64,000 nucleotides of DNA from Bacteroidaceae bacterium (GCA_017529865.1 JAFXNA010000024.1:87101-151100); one strand, 5' to 3'; shown: positions 1 through 8,376, counted from the stretch's first letter. Made by a program: numbers and translations. The notes: generated from the sequence alone by a model not told the origin.

Positions 1-377
1 AGAACAACACCAACACCTGCATGGTCGTGGCCTTGAGTTACTCATCGAAATGGGAGTTAACCAAAGCCATGAAGGATATTGCAGCCGAGGTAGAACAAGG
101 AAAACTGAAAAGTACTGACATTACAGAAGAAACCATCAATCAACATCTGGAAACCAAGGGTATGCCAGAACCCGAATTAATGATACGTACTGGAGGTGAA
201 CTACGTCTCAGCAATTACCTGCTGTGGCAGTGTGCCTATTCAGAGTTCTATTTCACAGATGTGTATTGGCCAGATTTTACCATCGAGGAATTCCATAAAG
301 CGATTGCTGATTATCAGGGACGTCAAAGACGCTATGGAAAGACTGGTGACCAAATAGTTGAAGAAACGAACAAGTAA
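1..377 (+). CDS. uppS: Isoprenyl transferase (undecaprenyl diphosphate synthase), 3' part
   Basis: The gene enters from the left edge; reading frame 3 is open from base 3 to the TAA at 375-377, so only about the last 124 residues are visible. The family is cytosolic and condenses isopentenyl diphosphate onto farnesyl diphosphate to make the C55 carrier lipid for peptidoglycan and O-antigen. The visible part carries the family's C-terminal signature: ALSYSS, then [16 protein letters not shown], then FTDVYWPDF, which includes the Arg residues that bind the isopentenyl diphosphate and the residues of the dimer interface. bamA begins 4 nt after the stop, so both envelope genes are probably on one transcript. 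The N-terminal half with the catalytic Asp is outside the window. Confidence 0.95.
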   Translation, partial: NNTNTCMVVALSYSSKWELTKAMKDIAAEVEQGKLKSTDITEETINQHLETKGMPEPELMIRTGGELRLSNYLLWQCAYSEFYFTDVYWPDFTIEEFHKAIADYQGRQRRYGKTGDQIVEETNK

Positions 378-381
378 GAGG

Positions 382-3030
382 ATGAAATCATTGATATACA
401 TAAGAAGTCTCATCGTGGCGTGCCTCTTTATTGGCCTTGGTAATAGCATGATGGCGCAAGACAAGCCAACCATCATCTATGGACAAGCCCATAACTATGC
501 CATTGGCGGCATTTCGGTAGAAGTCACCAACGAAGGAGCACAAAAATACGAAGACTATATTCTGATTGCTATTTCCGGATTGACCGTCGGAGAACGTATC
601 ACCGTGCCTGGTGATGATATCACCGATGCTGTTAAGCGCTATTGGAAACATGGTCTGTTCTCAGATGTACGAATTGAAGCTACTGAGGTTCGCGACGATA
701 GTATATTCCTCAATATCCGACTCAGCATCCGACCCAAGGTATCTGAAGTGAATATTAACGGTGTGAAAAAGAACGAGCGCGACGACTTGGCAGACAAAAT
801 TGGTATCGTAAAAGGTAACCAAATCAGTCCGAATATGATTGACCGTGCTAAGATTGTTATCCAACGATACTTCGAAGAAAAAGGATTCAAGAATGCAGAA
901 GTTGAAATCGTGCAGAAAGACGACATCGCACATAATGACCAGCTGATTGTTGACGTAAATATCAACAAGAACGAGAAAGTCAAGATTAACAAAATCTATA
1001 TCACAGGTAACGAACATATCGCTCGCAAGAAATTCACAGGAAACTTCTTCTCTGGAGGTCTGCTGAAAAAGACCAACGAGAAAGGATTCAAGAGTTTCCT
1101 AAAAGCAAAGAAATTCATTGCAGAAAAGTATGAAGAAGATAAAGAGCGTGTGATTGAGAAATACAACGAATTGGGTTACCGTGATGCTATCATCGAATCA
1201 GACAGTGTTGTCGATTTAGGTAACAATACCGTTGACATCTACCTCAACATTTACGAAGGACAAAAGTATTACCTACGTAATGTAAGTTGGGTAGGAAACA
1301 CTATCTACAATTCAGCAGCCATGTCTGAAGCATTAGGTATGAAGCGTGGAGATGTCTACAACCAAAAGAAACTGACTGAACGCCTCAACAGCGATGATAC
1401 CTCCATCGGTAATCAGTACTATAATCATGGTTACGTCTTCAGCCGCGTCTTGCCAAAAGAAGAGGAGATTGACGGTGACTCAATCGATTTGGTTATCTAT
1501 GTAACTGAAGGTAAACAAGCAACCATTAATAAGATTCAAATCTATGGAAACGAGAAGGTGTACGAAGAAGTCGTACGTCGTGAATTGAAACTGAAACCTG
1601 GTGATTTGTTTACAATGGATGCCTTCAAGACTACTGCACAAGAGATTGCGCAGATGGGGCATTTCGATCCCGAAGCGCTCGATCCCAACAAATGGATTAA
1701 GGCAGACGAACAGAACGGAACCCTTGACCTCAGTATCGGACTGACACCAAAGCCAAGCGATCAGGTTGAGTTCTCATTGGGTTGGGGTCAGACAGGTGTC
1801 ATTGGTCGTGCCGGACTGAAATTCTCAAACTTCTCTATGCAGAACCTTTTTGGCAAGAACAAGAACCGTCGTGGTATCCTGCCTCAGGGTCATGGACAGC
1901 AGTTTGAGCTCAGTGCATCAACCAATGGTAGTTATTATCAGTCTTATAGCGTTTCGTTTTCTGATCCTTGGTTCGGAGGCAAACGTCCTACCCGTTTGTC
2001 GGTATCTGCATTCTATTCGAAGCAGACCGACGTGAATAGCAGCTATTATAACAGCAGCTACTACAACTCATATTATTCGATGTTGTACGGATACGGCAAC
2101 TATAACAACTCATATTACAACAACTACTCATCATACTACGACCCAGACAAGTATATCCAGTTGTTCGGATTGTCATTAGGATGGGGAAAACGTTTGAACT
2201 GGCCTGACAATAATTTCTATCTGAACGCATCATTGTCGTACACACGTTATATGCTGAAAGATTGGGAATACTTCCTGATTTCGAATGGTAATTGTAACAA
2301 TATCAACCTGACGCTGCAGTTGATTCGCTCGTCAATCGGAGCAACATTCTTCCCACGTCATGGTTCTGAAATATCCTTGTCAGTCAGTGCTACGCCACCA
2401 TACTCACTTTGGGACGGAACCGACTACAGCCAGTTAGCATCTTCAGCCAGCGATGCAAGTTACCAGCGTGACCTCCAGAAGAAATACCGCTGGATTGAAT
2501 ACCATAAATGGAAGTTCAATTCCAAAGTCTATATTCCCCTTTCAAGTGCCAAGAAGAGTTTTGTGCTGATGGCACGTATGGATGCAGGATTCCTTGGACA
2601 TTACAATAAGGACAAGCGCTCACCATTCGAAACCTTCTACGTAGGAGGTGACGGCATGTCGGGCTACTCAACAAGTTATTACTCTGAAACCATTGCTCTG
2701 CGTGGTTATGAAAATGGAGCATTTACTCCGAGCGTAGGAACCGAAGGTTATGCATATACTCGTATGACGATGGAACTCCGCTATCCATTGCTGCTCGAAG
2801 GTTCCACCAACATCTATGCATTGGCATTCCTCGAAGGTGGTAATGCATGGAATGACATCCGCAAGTTCAATCCGTTCGATATGAAACGCTCAGCAGGAGT
2901 CGGAGTCCGTCTCTTCCTCCCGATGGTTGGTCTGATGGGTATTGACTATGCATACGGATTCGACAAGGCATTTGGTTCATCAACCTACGGTGGTGGACAT
3001 TTCCACTTCGTACTGGGACAAGAATTCTAA
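382..3030 (+). CDS. bamA: Outer membrane assembly factor BamA (Omp85)
   Basis: BamA folds beta-barrel proteins into the outer membrane. I place the start at the ATG at 382, which gives a clean signal peptide (MKSLIYIRSLIVACLFIGLG, cut near MMAQ); an in-frame TTG at 358 would overlap uppS and add a charged stretch before it. The 882-aa product has a run of POTRA domains over roughly residues 35-420, then a beta-barrel ending in a phenylalanine (LGQEF), as expected for Omp85 proteins. The N-terminal motif PTIIYGQAHNYAIGGISVEV is typical of Bacteroidota BamA. An unusual tyrosine-rich loop lies at about residues 551-590 in the barrel. Two Skp-like chaperone genes follow 30 nt downstream, the usual bamA-skp order. 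Confidence 0.95.
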   Translation: MKSLIYIRSLIVACLFIGLGNSMMAQDKPTIIYGQAHNYAIGGISVEVTNEGAQKYEDYILIAISGLTVGERITVPGDDITDAVKRYWKHGLFSDVRIEATEVRDDSIFLNIRLSIRPKVSEVNINGVKKNERDDLADKIGIVKGNQISPNMIDRAKIVIQRYFEEKGFKNAEVEIVQKDDIAHNDQLIVDVNINKNEKVKINKIYITGNEHIARKKFTGNFFSGGLLKKTNEKGFKSFLKAKKFIAEKYEEDKERVIEKYNELGYRDAIIESDSVVDLGNNTVDIYLNIYEGQKYYLRNVSWVGNTIYNSAAMSEALGMKRGDVYNQKKLTERLNSDDTSIGNQYYNHGYVFSRVLPKEEEIDGDSIDLVIYVTEGKQATINKIQIYGNEKVYEEVVRRELKLKPGDLFTMDAFKTTAQEIAQMGHFDPEALDPNKWIKADEQNGTLDLSIGLTPKPSDQVEFSLGWGQTGVIGRAGLKFSNFSMQNLFGKNKNRRGILPQGHGQQFELSASTNGSYYQSYSVSFSDPWFGGKRPTRLSVSAFYSKQTDVNSSYYNSSYYNSYYSMLYGYGNYNNSYYNNYSSYYDPDKYIQLFGLSLGWGKRLNWPDNNFYLNASLSYTRYMLKDWEYFLISNGNCNNINLTLQLIRSSIGATFFPRHGSEISLSVSATPPYSLWDGTDYSQLASSASDASYQRDLQKKYRWIEYHKWKFNSKVYIPLSSAKKSFVLMARMDAGFLGHYNKDKRSPFETFYVGGDGMSGYSTSYYSETIALRGYENGAFTPSVGTEGYAYTRMTMELRYPLLLEGSTNIYALAFLEGGNAWNDIRKFNPFDMKRSAGVGVRLFLPMVGLMGIDYAYGFDKAFGSSTYGGGHFHFVLGQEF

Positions 3031-3060
3031 TTTTGTATCACAACATAAAGATTCAGGTAT

Positions 3061-3570
3061 ATGAAGAAACTACTCATCATCGCACTCATAGCACTACCAA
3101 TGAGTGTATTTGCGCAAAAGTTTGCGCTGGTCGACATGGAATACATTCTCAAGAATGTGCCTGCATACGAACGTGCTAACGAGCAGCTGAACCAGATTTC
3201 AAAAAAATGGGAAGGCGAAGTAGAGGCTATACTGACAGAAGTTGAGACAATGTACAAGAAATATCAGTCGGAATCAGTATTCCTTTCTGATGCTCAGAAG
3301 CAGAAAACTGAAGAAGCCATCATGTCAAAAGAGAAAGAGGCAAGCGACTTGAAGAAGAAGTACTTTGGCAGCGAAGGCGAATTGTTCAAGAAACGTCAAA
3401 GCCTGATGGCACCAATCCAAGACGAAATCTATAACGCAGTACGCGACATCAGCGACCAGAAAGGCTATCAGCTGATTCTCGACCGTGCTTCGGGCGGCAG
3501 CATCATTTATGCATCTCCTAAGATCGACATCAGCGACGAAGTGCTGCAGAAACTCGGTTATTCAAACTAA
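3061..3570 (+). CDS. Skp/OmpH family periplasmic chaperone (first copy)
   Basis: Skp-type chaperones are small periplasmic helical proteins that hold unfolded outer-membrane proteins on their way to BamA. The 169-aa product starts with a signal peptide (MKKLLIIALIALPMSVFAQ) and continues as a long charged helical region at about residues 45-125, then the family C-terminal strand (GYQLILDRASGGSIIYA). It lies 30 nt after bamA and is probably co-transcribed. The next gene has an almost identical signal peptide, so the two are paralogues. The mature domain has three-residue-spaced acidic and basic residues consistent with coiled-coil arms. Family assignment is firm; which copy is the main Skp is unknown. 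Confidence 0.9.
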   Translation: MKKLLIIALIALPMSVFAQKFALVDMEYILKNVPAYERANEQLNQISKKWEGEVEAILTEVETMYKKYQSESVFLSDAQKQKTEEAIMSKEKEASDLKKKYFGSEGELFKKRQSLMAPIQDEIYNAVRDISDQKGYQLILDRASGGSIIYASPKIDISDEVLQKLGYSN

Positions 3571-3577
3571 AAAGTGA

Positions 3578-3640
3578 AAAATGCGATTAAGCCGAACATA
3601 ATGTCAAGCTTGCTTGAACATTATTGAGGCGTAGCATTTT
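3578..3640 (+). repeat. Nested-hairpin intergenic element, copy 1
   Basis: Outer arms AAAATGC (3578-3584) plus GCC (3591-3593) pair with GGC (3628-3630) plus GCATTTT (3634-3640). An inner stem pairs ATAATGT (3598-3604) and AAGC with GCTT and ACATTAT (3618-3624). A second copy with the same outer arms but a different inner stem lies at 35207-35268. Copy 1 ends about 40 nt before the second skp start. A small CGC-gaa-GCG hairpin follows the outer stem. Confidence 0.6.
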
Positions 3641-3681
3641 GCGCGAAGCGAAATATTCATCAATTAAATTAATAACGAAAA

Positions 3682-4179
3682 ATGAAAAAACTAATTATTC
3701 TCGCACTCATCGCACTGCCTATGAGTGTATTTGCACAGAAATTTGCTCACGTAAACTCAGCAGTTATCATAAATGCGATGCCTGAATACACGAAGGCACA
3801 GACTGAGCTTCAGACCCTTGCAAAACAGTATGACGACGAATTCAAGCGTATGCAAGACGAATTCAGGACAAAATATGAAGACTACCAGAAGAACGGCGAG
3901 TCACTGCCTGAAACCATGAAGCAGCGTCGTGTACAGGAGTTGCAGGATTTGGATAAACGTCTCACCGAGTACCAGCAGACTGCTGAACAAGATCTTGCAC
4001 AGCAGGAGCGTACCAAACTGAACGAAATCTCCGAGAAAGTCGGCAATGCTATCAAGGAAGTCGGCACCGCAGGCGGATACATCTACGTGATGGATGTGAC
4101 AAGCGGCATTCCTTTCATCAACGAAACGCTCAGCACAGATGTGACAGACCAAGTCAAAGCAAAACTCGGTATCAAGTAA
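3682..4179 (+). CDS. Skp/OmpH family periplasmic chaperone (second copy)
   Basis: A second Skp-like protein of 165 aa. Its signal peptide differs from the first copy only by the order of two residues near the start, while the mature parts have diverged strongly, which suggests an old tandem duplication. The helical region (about 40-125) is rich in Gln, Glu and Lys, and the C-terminal segment GGYIYVMDVTSGIPFI is the usual OmpH beta-strand module. It is separated from the first copy by 111 bp containing a nested hairpin (3578-3640), which could set the expression of this copy apart from the upstream genes. A stem with a T tract follows the stop. Confidence 0.9.
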   Translation: MKKLIILALIALPMSVFAQKFAHVNSAVIINAMPEYTKAQTELQTLAKQYDDEFKRMQDEFRTKYEDYQKNGESLPETMKQRRVQELQDLDKRLTEYQQTAEQDLAQQERTKLNEISEKVGNAIKEVGTAGGYIYVMDVTSGIPFINETLSTDVTDQVKAKLGIK

Positions 4180-4182
4180 AAG

Positions 4183-4256
4183 AACCGATATTTACAGTAT
4201 CTCTACGCAGCCGGCTCATTTTGCACGAAGTGAATCGGTTGCGTTTTCCTTTTTTG
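4183..4256 (+). terminator. Probable terminator of the bamA-skp operon
   Basis: AACCGAT (4183-4189) pairs with ATCGGTT (4234-4240), closing a region with a small internal CAC-gaa-GTG hairpin, and is followed by GCGTTTTCC and a six-T run. The stem is only 7 bp with a long loop, so this is a moderate call. Confidence 0.5.
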
Positions 4257-4259
4257 GGG

Positions 4260-4470
4260 TATCTTTTGCCTTCCCACCAACAACCTTTTTGTATTTAGGC
4301 TGAATACACCTTGTATTTAACGTAAAAACTCACTGTATTCTACGCTCAAACGTTCCGCATTTAGCCTAAATAAGCAAAGGCGGTGCAGGGGGCGAAAATT
4401 GTTTCCCTTAAGGGTAACAAAATTTCCCCTTAATGGGGGAACAATTGTTCCTCTTAAGGCTTTTTATTCA
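4260..4470. repeat. Repeat-rich intergenic block (family shared with 20.2-20.6 kb)
   Basis: This gene-free stretch holds several degenerate TATTTA-rich units (GTATTTAGGCTGAATACA, TTCCGCATTTAGCCTAAAT) and then a string of palindromes: CCCTTAAGGG flanked by TTGTT and AACAA at about 4408-4430, CCCCTTAATGGGG, and GAACAATTGTTC. The same motifs in the same relation (GGTAACAAAATTTCCC between palindromes) recur at 20220-20560. No coding capacity is seen. Confidence 0.6.
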
Positions 4471-4488
4471 TACTTTTCCCATCAATTC

Positions 4489-4520
4489 TTTGGTGAATTC
4501 AAAAAAACAATGTATATTTG
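4489..4520 (+). promoter_or_regulatory. Promoter of the DKNYY lipoprotein gene
   Basis: TTTG at 4489-4492 and TATATTTG at 4513-4520 with a 20-nt spacer, an exact match to the Bacteroidota primary-sigma consensus TTTG-N19-21-TAnnTTTG. The start codon is 52 nt downstream. Confidence 0.8.
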
Positions 4521-4572
4521 CAAGTGAATCTTTGTTCATTGAAATCAAAACTAATTGATCATCCTTTAGAGT

Positions 4573-5751
4573 ATGAAGAAAAGTATCACAATTCTGCAAT
4601 TGCTTTTTATTGTTATGACATTATTCACGGCTTGTAATAAAAGTGGCTATAGGAATGACGGTAAGCTAGTGACATGGCAAAGTGAGTATGACAGTATTGC
4701 CGTAAAGGATGCTGATCCCAAAACTTTTAAGGTCATTGGCTGGGTATATGGAAAAGATGCTAACCATGTTTTTTTTGCAGGGCGTATTGTGCAAGATGCA
4801 GATGTTGCCACATTCGAATATATAGAGCGTCGCTATGCTAAAGATGCCTTTCATGTATTTCACTGTGATTCTATCATGCATGGAGCCGATCCTAAAACCT
4901 TTAAGGTACATGCTGATTTACTGACAGAAGATGCTAACGATTTTTATTGGAATGGTGAACCTATACATGTGGCAGATAAGGCTACGTTTGTTGTATTATC
5001 TGATAGCCCAGAATTCATTGACTTTGCGAACTGGGGCAAAGACAAATATAACGGTTATTGTTTCCATTATTCTGGGGCAACTACAATACCCAATATTGAT
5101 TACGAGAGTTTTCATCGCATAATACCTTCTAACTCATTAAATGAAGAACACTACGCAGCCGACAAGTTTAGGGTTTATTTTCATGCAGATGTTGTTGAGG
5201 GAGCGGATCCAGAAACGTTTCAGTTAGTTACAGATGATATTGGAAAAGATAAACATCATGTGTACTACAAAGGTAAGACCACCAATGTTCAAGATTATAA
5301 TAAATTGACGAAGATTGGAAACCACTTCTACACGGATAGTGAGCACCTCTTTACCTGGGAATTAAAAGACGTTAACGATGCAGACCCAAGAACGTTTAGG
5401 GCATTAGATACTATTAGTATGTACCCTGAGTGGTATGCTGACAAGTACCATGTATTTTGGTTGGAACATATAGTGAAAGAAGCTGACGTTTCCACATTTC
5501 AACCGCTATATAGCTACTCATACAAAGACGAGCAGAAAGTACAGAATCAATATCCAGATGACAATTACGGCAAGGATGCCCACCATGTATTCTATAGAGA
5601 CTCACTTATCAAGGGTGCAGATCCTGCCACTTTCGAAAAGGTTATAATTGACGATACAACATGGACTGTATCCGATAAGTATCGTAGCTATGAAGATCCA
5701 AGTATGTTGGAGCTACGAGAAGCCCTAAGAGGAATCTCAGTCTCGCAATGA
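4573..5751 (+). CDS. DKNYY-repeat lipoprotein
   Basis: A 392-aa lipoprotein: the signal peptide ends in the lipobox FTAC (Cys at about residue 21), so the mature protein should be tethered to the outer membrane. The rest is made of about eight imperfect repeats, each with a K-D-x-x-H-V-(F/Y) strand (for example YGKDANHVFFAG, YAKDAFHVFH, GKDKHHVYYKG) followed by (G/D)ADPxTFxxL. This is the DKNYY repeat family, thought to form beta-rich structures; no enzymatic function is known. It has its own good promoter and a strong terminator, so it is a single-gene unit. Codon use is more AT-rich than in the neighbouring housekeeping genes, which hints at accessory origin, but I cannot quantify that here. 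Confidence 0.85.
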   Translation: MKKSITILQLLFIVMTLFTACNKSGYRNDGKLVTWQSEYDSIAVKDADPKTFKVIGWVYGKDANHVFFAGRIVQDADVATFEYIERRYAKDAFHVFHCDSIMHGADPKTFKVHADLLTEDANDFYWNGEPIHVADKATFVVLSDSPEFIDFANWGKDKYNGYCFHYSGATTIPNIDYESFHRIIPSNSLNEEHYAADKFRVYFHADVVEGADPETFQLVTDDIGKDKHHVYYKGKTTNVQDYNKLTKIGNHFYTDSEHLFTWELKDVNDADPRTFRALDTISMYPEWYADKYHVFWLEHIVKEADVSTFQPLYSYSYKDEQKVQNQYPDDNYGKDAHHVFYRDSLIKGADPATFEKVIIDDTTWTVSDKYRSYEDPSMLELREALRGISVSQ

Positions 5752-5813
5752 TTCATTAAAAGTTTCTGTTAGAAAGATGAATTCTGCTTTTTTTGCTATT
5801 CGTGTTCAAGAAA

Positions 5814-5850
5814 AAAGAGAGTATGTCAGTATCATTGACACACTCTCTTT
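5814..5850. terminator. Bidirectional terminator hairpin
   Basis: AAAGAGAGT (5814-5822) and TGTCA pair with TGACA and ACTCTCTTT (5842-5850). It lies between two convergent genes, with A runs on one side and T runs on the other, so it can end both the lipoprotein and the HIT-protein transcripts. Confidence 0.8.
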
Positions 5851-5870
5851 ATGAATAACAGAATGCAGAA

Positions 5871-6272
5871 TTACAGTTTCTTAAACTCTGCATAGATGGC
5901 ATCGGCCGCTGCTTGCATCTCTTCTGCAGGGAAACTCTTCTTAGGATTGCTGAACAGCATATCCTTCTCAGACTGCATCGGAATGAGGTGGATATGAGCA
6001 TGAGGTACCTCAAGACCGAGAACAGCTTCACCTACCTTCACACATGGGAAGGCGGTCTTGATAGCCTGCGCTACCTTCTTGGCGAACACTTGGAAACGAG
6101 CAATCTCATTGTCTTCCATATCGAAGATATAGTCTACCTCGCGACGAGGAATGCAAAGGGTATGTCCCTTTACCAGCGGATTGATATCGAGGAAAGCATA
6201 AAACTCCTCATTCTCAGCACATTTGTAGCTGGGAATCTCACCGTTTGCAATCTTTGTAAAAATCGTAGCCAT
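5871..6272 (-). CDS. HIT family protein
   Basis: A histidine-triad protein of 133 aa, a family of small cytosolic nucleotide hydrolases and transferases acting on AMP-lysine-type or dinucleoside polyphosphate substrates. The start chosen is the ATG at 6272 (MATIFTKIANGEIPSYK), the standard HIT N-terminus; an upstream in-frame start at 6323 would add 17 residues that do not fit the family and would overlap greA. The active-site motif is VPHAHIHLIP near residue 100, and the earlier conserved segment PLVKGHTLCIPRREV is also present. It starts 19 nt after the end of greA, so it is probably the second gene of a greA-HIT operon. Confidence 0.93.
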   Translation of the reverse strand: MATIFTKIANGEIPSYKCAENEEFYAFLDINPLVKGHTLCIPRREVDYIFDMEDNEIARFQVFAKKVAQAIKTAFPCVKVGEAVLGLEVPHAHIHLIPMQSEKDMLFSNPKKSFPAEEMQAAADAIYAEFKKL

Positions 6273-6291
6273 AGTGGATCGGTCGAATGGG

Positions 6292-6756
6292 TTAGACAGA
6301 AATGTTGAGAATCTCCAATTCAATCACGCCCTGAGGGATTGTGATTGTAGCGACATCGCCCACTTTCTTGCCAAGCAGACCCTGAGCAATCGGAGTTGCA
6401 ACAGAGATCTTGCCTTCGCTGAGGTTGGCCTCACTTTCGCTGACCAGTGTGTAAGTCATCACCATACCGGTTCTGACGTTCTTCATTTCTACTTTAGAGA
6501 GAATCTGAACCACATCGGTCTGCACCTTTGATGTATCAATAATCTTTGCATCAGCCAAAAGCGCCTTCAGTTCGGCAATCTTTGTTTCAAGTTTGCCCTG
6601 AGCCTCTTTTGCTGCATCGTATTCTGCATTTTCAGAGAGGTCGCCCTTCTCACGTGCCTCTTGAATCTGACGTATCACTTCTGGACGTTCTACTTCTTCC
6701 AGCTGTTTGATTTCGGCTCTGATTTTATCATAGCCTTCCTGTGACATATAAGCCAT
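6292..6756 (-). CDS. greA: Transcription elongation factor GreA
   Basis: GreA enters the secondary channel of RNA polymerase and stimulates cleavage of backtracked transcripts. The 154-aa product has the usual two parts: an N-terminal coiled coil (about 1-75, with the acidic tip in LSENAEYDAAKE) and a C-terminal FKBP-like domain (VATPIAQGLLGKKVGDVA near 120-138). Length and motifs fit the family exactly. A TAccTTTG promoter element lies about 110 nt upstream, and the leader contains a TTCCAA/TTGGAA hairpin at 6822-6843. The HIT gene follows. Confidence 0.95.
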   Translation of the reverse strand: MAYMSQEGYDKIRAEIKQLEEVERPEVIRQIQEAREKGDLSENAEYDAAKEAQGKLETKIAELKALLADAKIIDTSKVQTDVVQILSKVEMKNVRTGMVMTYTLVSESEANLSEGKISVATPIAQGLLGKKVGDVATITIPQGVIELEILNISV

Positions 6757-6867
6757 ATTCCTTAATTGTTTTAATCGTTCTTTAGTTCTTAGTTATTGTT
6801 TGCGCAGAAAAATAATAAGAATTCCAACACTGAAGCATTGGAACCCTCTCATTTTCTTTTTGCGCTG

Positions 6868-6875
6868 CAAAGGTA
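6868..6875 (-). promoter_or_regulatory. -7 element of the greA promoter
   Basis: Read on the minus strand this is TACCTTTG. The -33 element is weak. Upstream lies an ATTTACCATTTAACC-type A/T repeat of the kind also found upstream of glsA and cysS. Confidence 0.65.
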
Positions 6876-6983
6876 CGAATAATTTACCATTTAACCATTT
6901 ACTATTTACTATTTTTTTCAAATTGGCTGTTTTTTCGTACCATTTACTTCTGTTTCAGACGTTTTTGCTATCAATAATAATGG

Positions 6984-7772
6984 TTATAGGTTATGGGTTA
7001 TTGAATTACAATTATCAAAGACATCCTGCAATACTTCGAGTGATTTTGGCTCCCGAAAACCTGTAAGATGCAACATATAGTATTCAATGATCACCTCCAG
7101 GCATCGATGGCGCTGACGGCGATTCATCCGATAAAGATGCATATTCTCATAGTCCATATATAATAAATAAGGTATAGTGCGGGCTTCGTCGGGCTTGAGG
7201 TAATGTTGATGCTGAGGCTGAATGTCCGAGTACTCACTGTTCATCAAATCATAATATAATAAGGTATGTGTTTGATGGGGGCTCAACAAATGGCTTTTAT
7301 CAACATTCGGAAAGACACCCACAAAGCGTGTAAGCCTCATCATAAAAACAAGATGGAAGTTGGCATAACCCGTTTCAGCGTAATCAAACCACTTCAAGGA
7401 ATCTTCGATATACTGATAAAGCAAAGGATTAGCCGCCTCTTCTTTTAATAAGTTGCTCAAACATTCCGAGAGAAACATGACAATCGATGCCTTCACAGGA
7501 TTGAAGTGCAAGGTACTAAAAGTATGATAGGGTTGAATCCCTTTTGCAGAAGGCAGTCGCATCTGGCCGTGAATGCTGCTTTCGAACGCTATCAGGCTTA
7601 ATGGCATCAAAACGGAAGGATTGACTCTGGAAGATCTAGCAGCGACCTGGTGTGAAGCCGTACGTTTGACATCAAACGACATTCTTCCGCGGCTATCCGT
7701 GAACAAGTCTACGATATAACCGTTTTCTCCATATTTCACCGTTCTAAGGACAATCCCTTTTAGCTTTTCCAT
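6984..7772 (-). CDS. recO: DNA repair protein RecO
   Basis: RecO works with RecF and RecR to load RecA at gaps covered by single-strand binding protein. The start is the ATG at 7772 (MEKLKGIVLRTVKYGENGYI), which begins the N-terminal OB fold; the longer open frame upstream to 7877 runs through the promoter and encodes only a hydrophobic, Phe-rich stretch. The product is 262 aa. The order is OB fold (about 1-80), then a helical bundle (about 90-250). The zinc-binding cysteines of some RecO proteins are absent, as is common in Bacteroidota. The gene stands alone between greA and tRNA-Glu. Confidence 0.9.
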   Translation of the reverse strand: MEKLKGIVLRTVKYGENGYIVDLFTDSRGRMSFDVKRTASHQVAARSSRVNPSVLMPLSLIAFESSIHGQMRLPSAKGIQPYHTFSTLHFNPVKASIVMFLSECLSNLLKEEAANPLLYQYIEDSLKWFDYAETGYANFHLVFMMRLTRFVGVFPNVDKSHLLSPHQTHTLLYYDLMNSEYSDIQPQHQHYLKPDEARTIPYLLYMDYENMHLYRMNRRQRHRCLEVIIEYYMLHLTGFREPKSLEVLQDVFDNCNSITHNL

Positions 7773-7807
7773 ACCATTTTTCTCTGTCTGCCTCGTTTCG
7801 AAGATGC

Positions 7808-7815
7808 AAATGTAG
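7808..7815 (-). promoter_or_regulatory. -7 element of the recO promoter
   Basis: Minus-strand TACATTTG, 36 nt upstream of the chosen ATG. Its position rules out the longer upstream start for recO. No clear -33 TTTG is visible. Confidence 0.6.
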
Positions 7816-7865
7816 AAAAAAAATATGGAAAAAGCATAGAATATGGAAAAAAAATGCAAAAAAAT

Positions 7866-7896
7866 TTTGTCAGTCAAAATAATGTGCGTACCTTTG
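7866..7896 (+). promoter_or_regulatory. Promoter of tRNA-Glu and rpsT
   Basis: TTTG at 7866-7869 and TACCTTTG at 7889-7896 with a 19-nt spacer. The tRNA begins 48 nt downstream. Confidence 0.8.
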
Positions 7897-7944
7897 CATC
7901 CGCAAATCGCGAAAGTGGTTCTGCTTAGACGTAAGTCAGAGGCT

Positions 7945-8016
7945 GGTCCCTTCGTCTATCGGTTAGGACGAGAGATTTTCATTCTCTAAAGAGCAGTTCG
8001 ATTCTGCTAGGGACTA
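7945..8016 (+). tRNA. tRNA-Glu (anticodon TTC)
   Basis: A 72-nt cloverleaf. Acceptor arm GGTCCCT pairs with AGGGACT (first pair is a G-U wobble), discriminator A. The D stem is GTCT/GGAC, the anticodon stem AGAGA/TCTCT with loop TTTTCAT (anticodon TTC), and the T stem AGCAG/CTGCT. The 3' CCA is not encoded. rpsT follows 71 nt later without an obvious promoter of its own, so the two may be co-transcribed. Confidence 0.95.
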
Positions 8017-8087
8017 CTTCAAGTAATTAAGAATTGAAAGAAGAGCAAAATACAGCTCACAAAACAGTACAAAAAGAAACATAAATA

Positions 8088-8339
8088 ATGGCAAATCACA
8101 AATCAACAATCAAGCGCATACGTCAGTCTGAAACTCGCAGACTGCACAATCGCTATTACGCAAAGACGATGCGTAATGCTCTCCGCAAACTTCGCGCTAC
8201 AAAGGAGAAAGAGGCTGCTTTGGAACTTTATCCACAAGTACAAAAGATGTTAGACAAACTCGCAAAGAAGAATATTATTCACTGGAAGAAGGCTGCAAAC
8301 CTCAAATCTGGTGCAATGCTCTACATCTCTAAACTCTAA
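8088..8339 (+). CDS. rpsT: 30S ribosomal protein S20
   Basis: An 83-aa, highly basic protein of the small ribosomal subunit that binds 16S rRNA early in assembly. It opens with [22 protein letters not shown], the S20 signature, and continues as three helices with Lys and Arg along one face; the C-terminus has the [12 protein letters not shown] segment. Length is normal for S20. It sits between tRNA-Glu and a strong terminator, so transcription seems to run as tRNA-Glu-rpsT. Confidence 0.97.
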   Translation: MANHKSTIKRIRQSETRRLHNRYYAKTMRNALRKLRATKEKEAALELYPQVQKMLDKLAKKNIIHWKKAANLKSGAMLYISKL

Positions 8340-8376
8340 TTTAGTAACTCTTGGTTTTAATGCCATTAGATAATTT

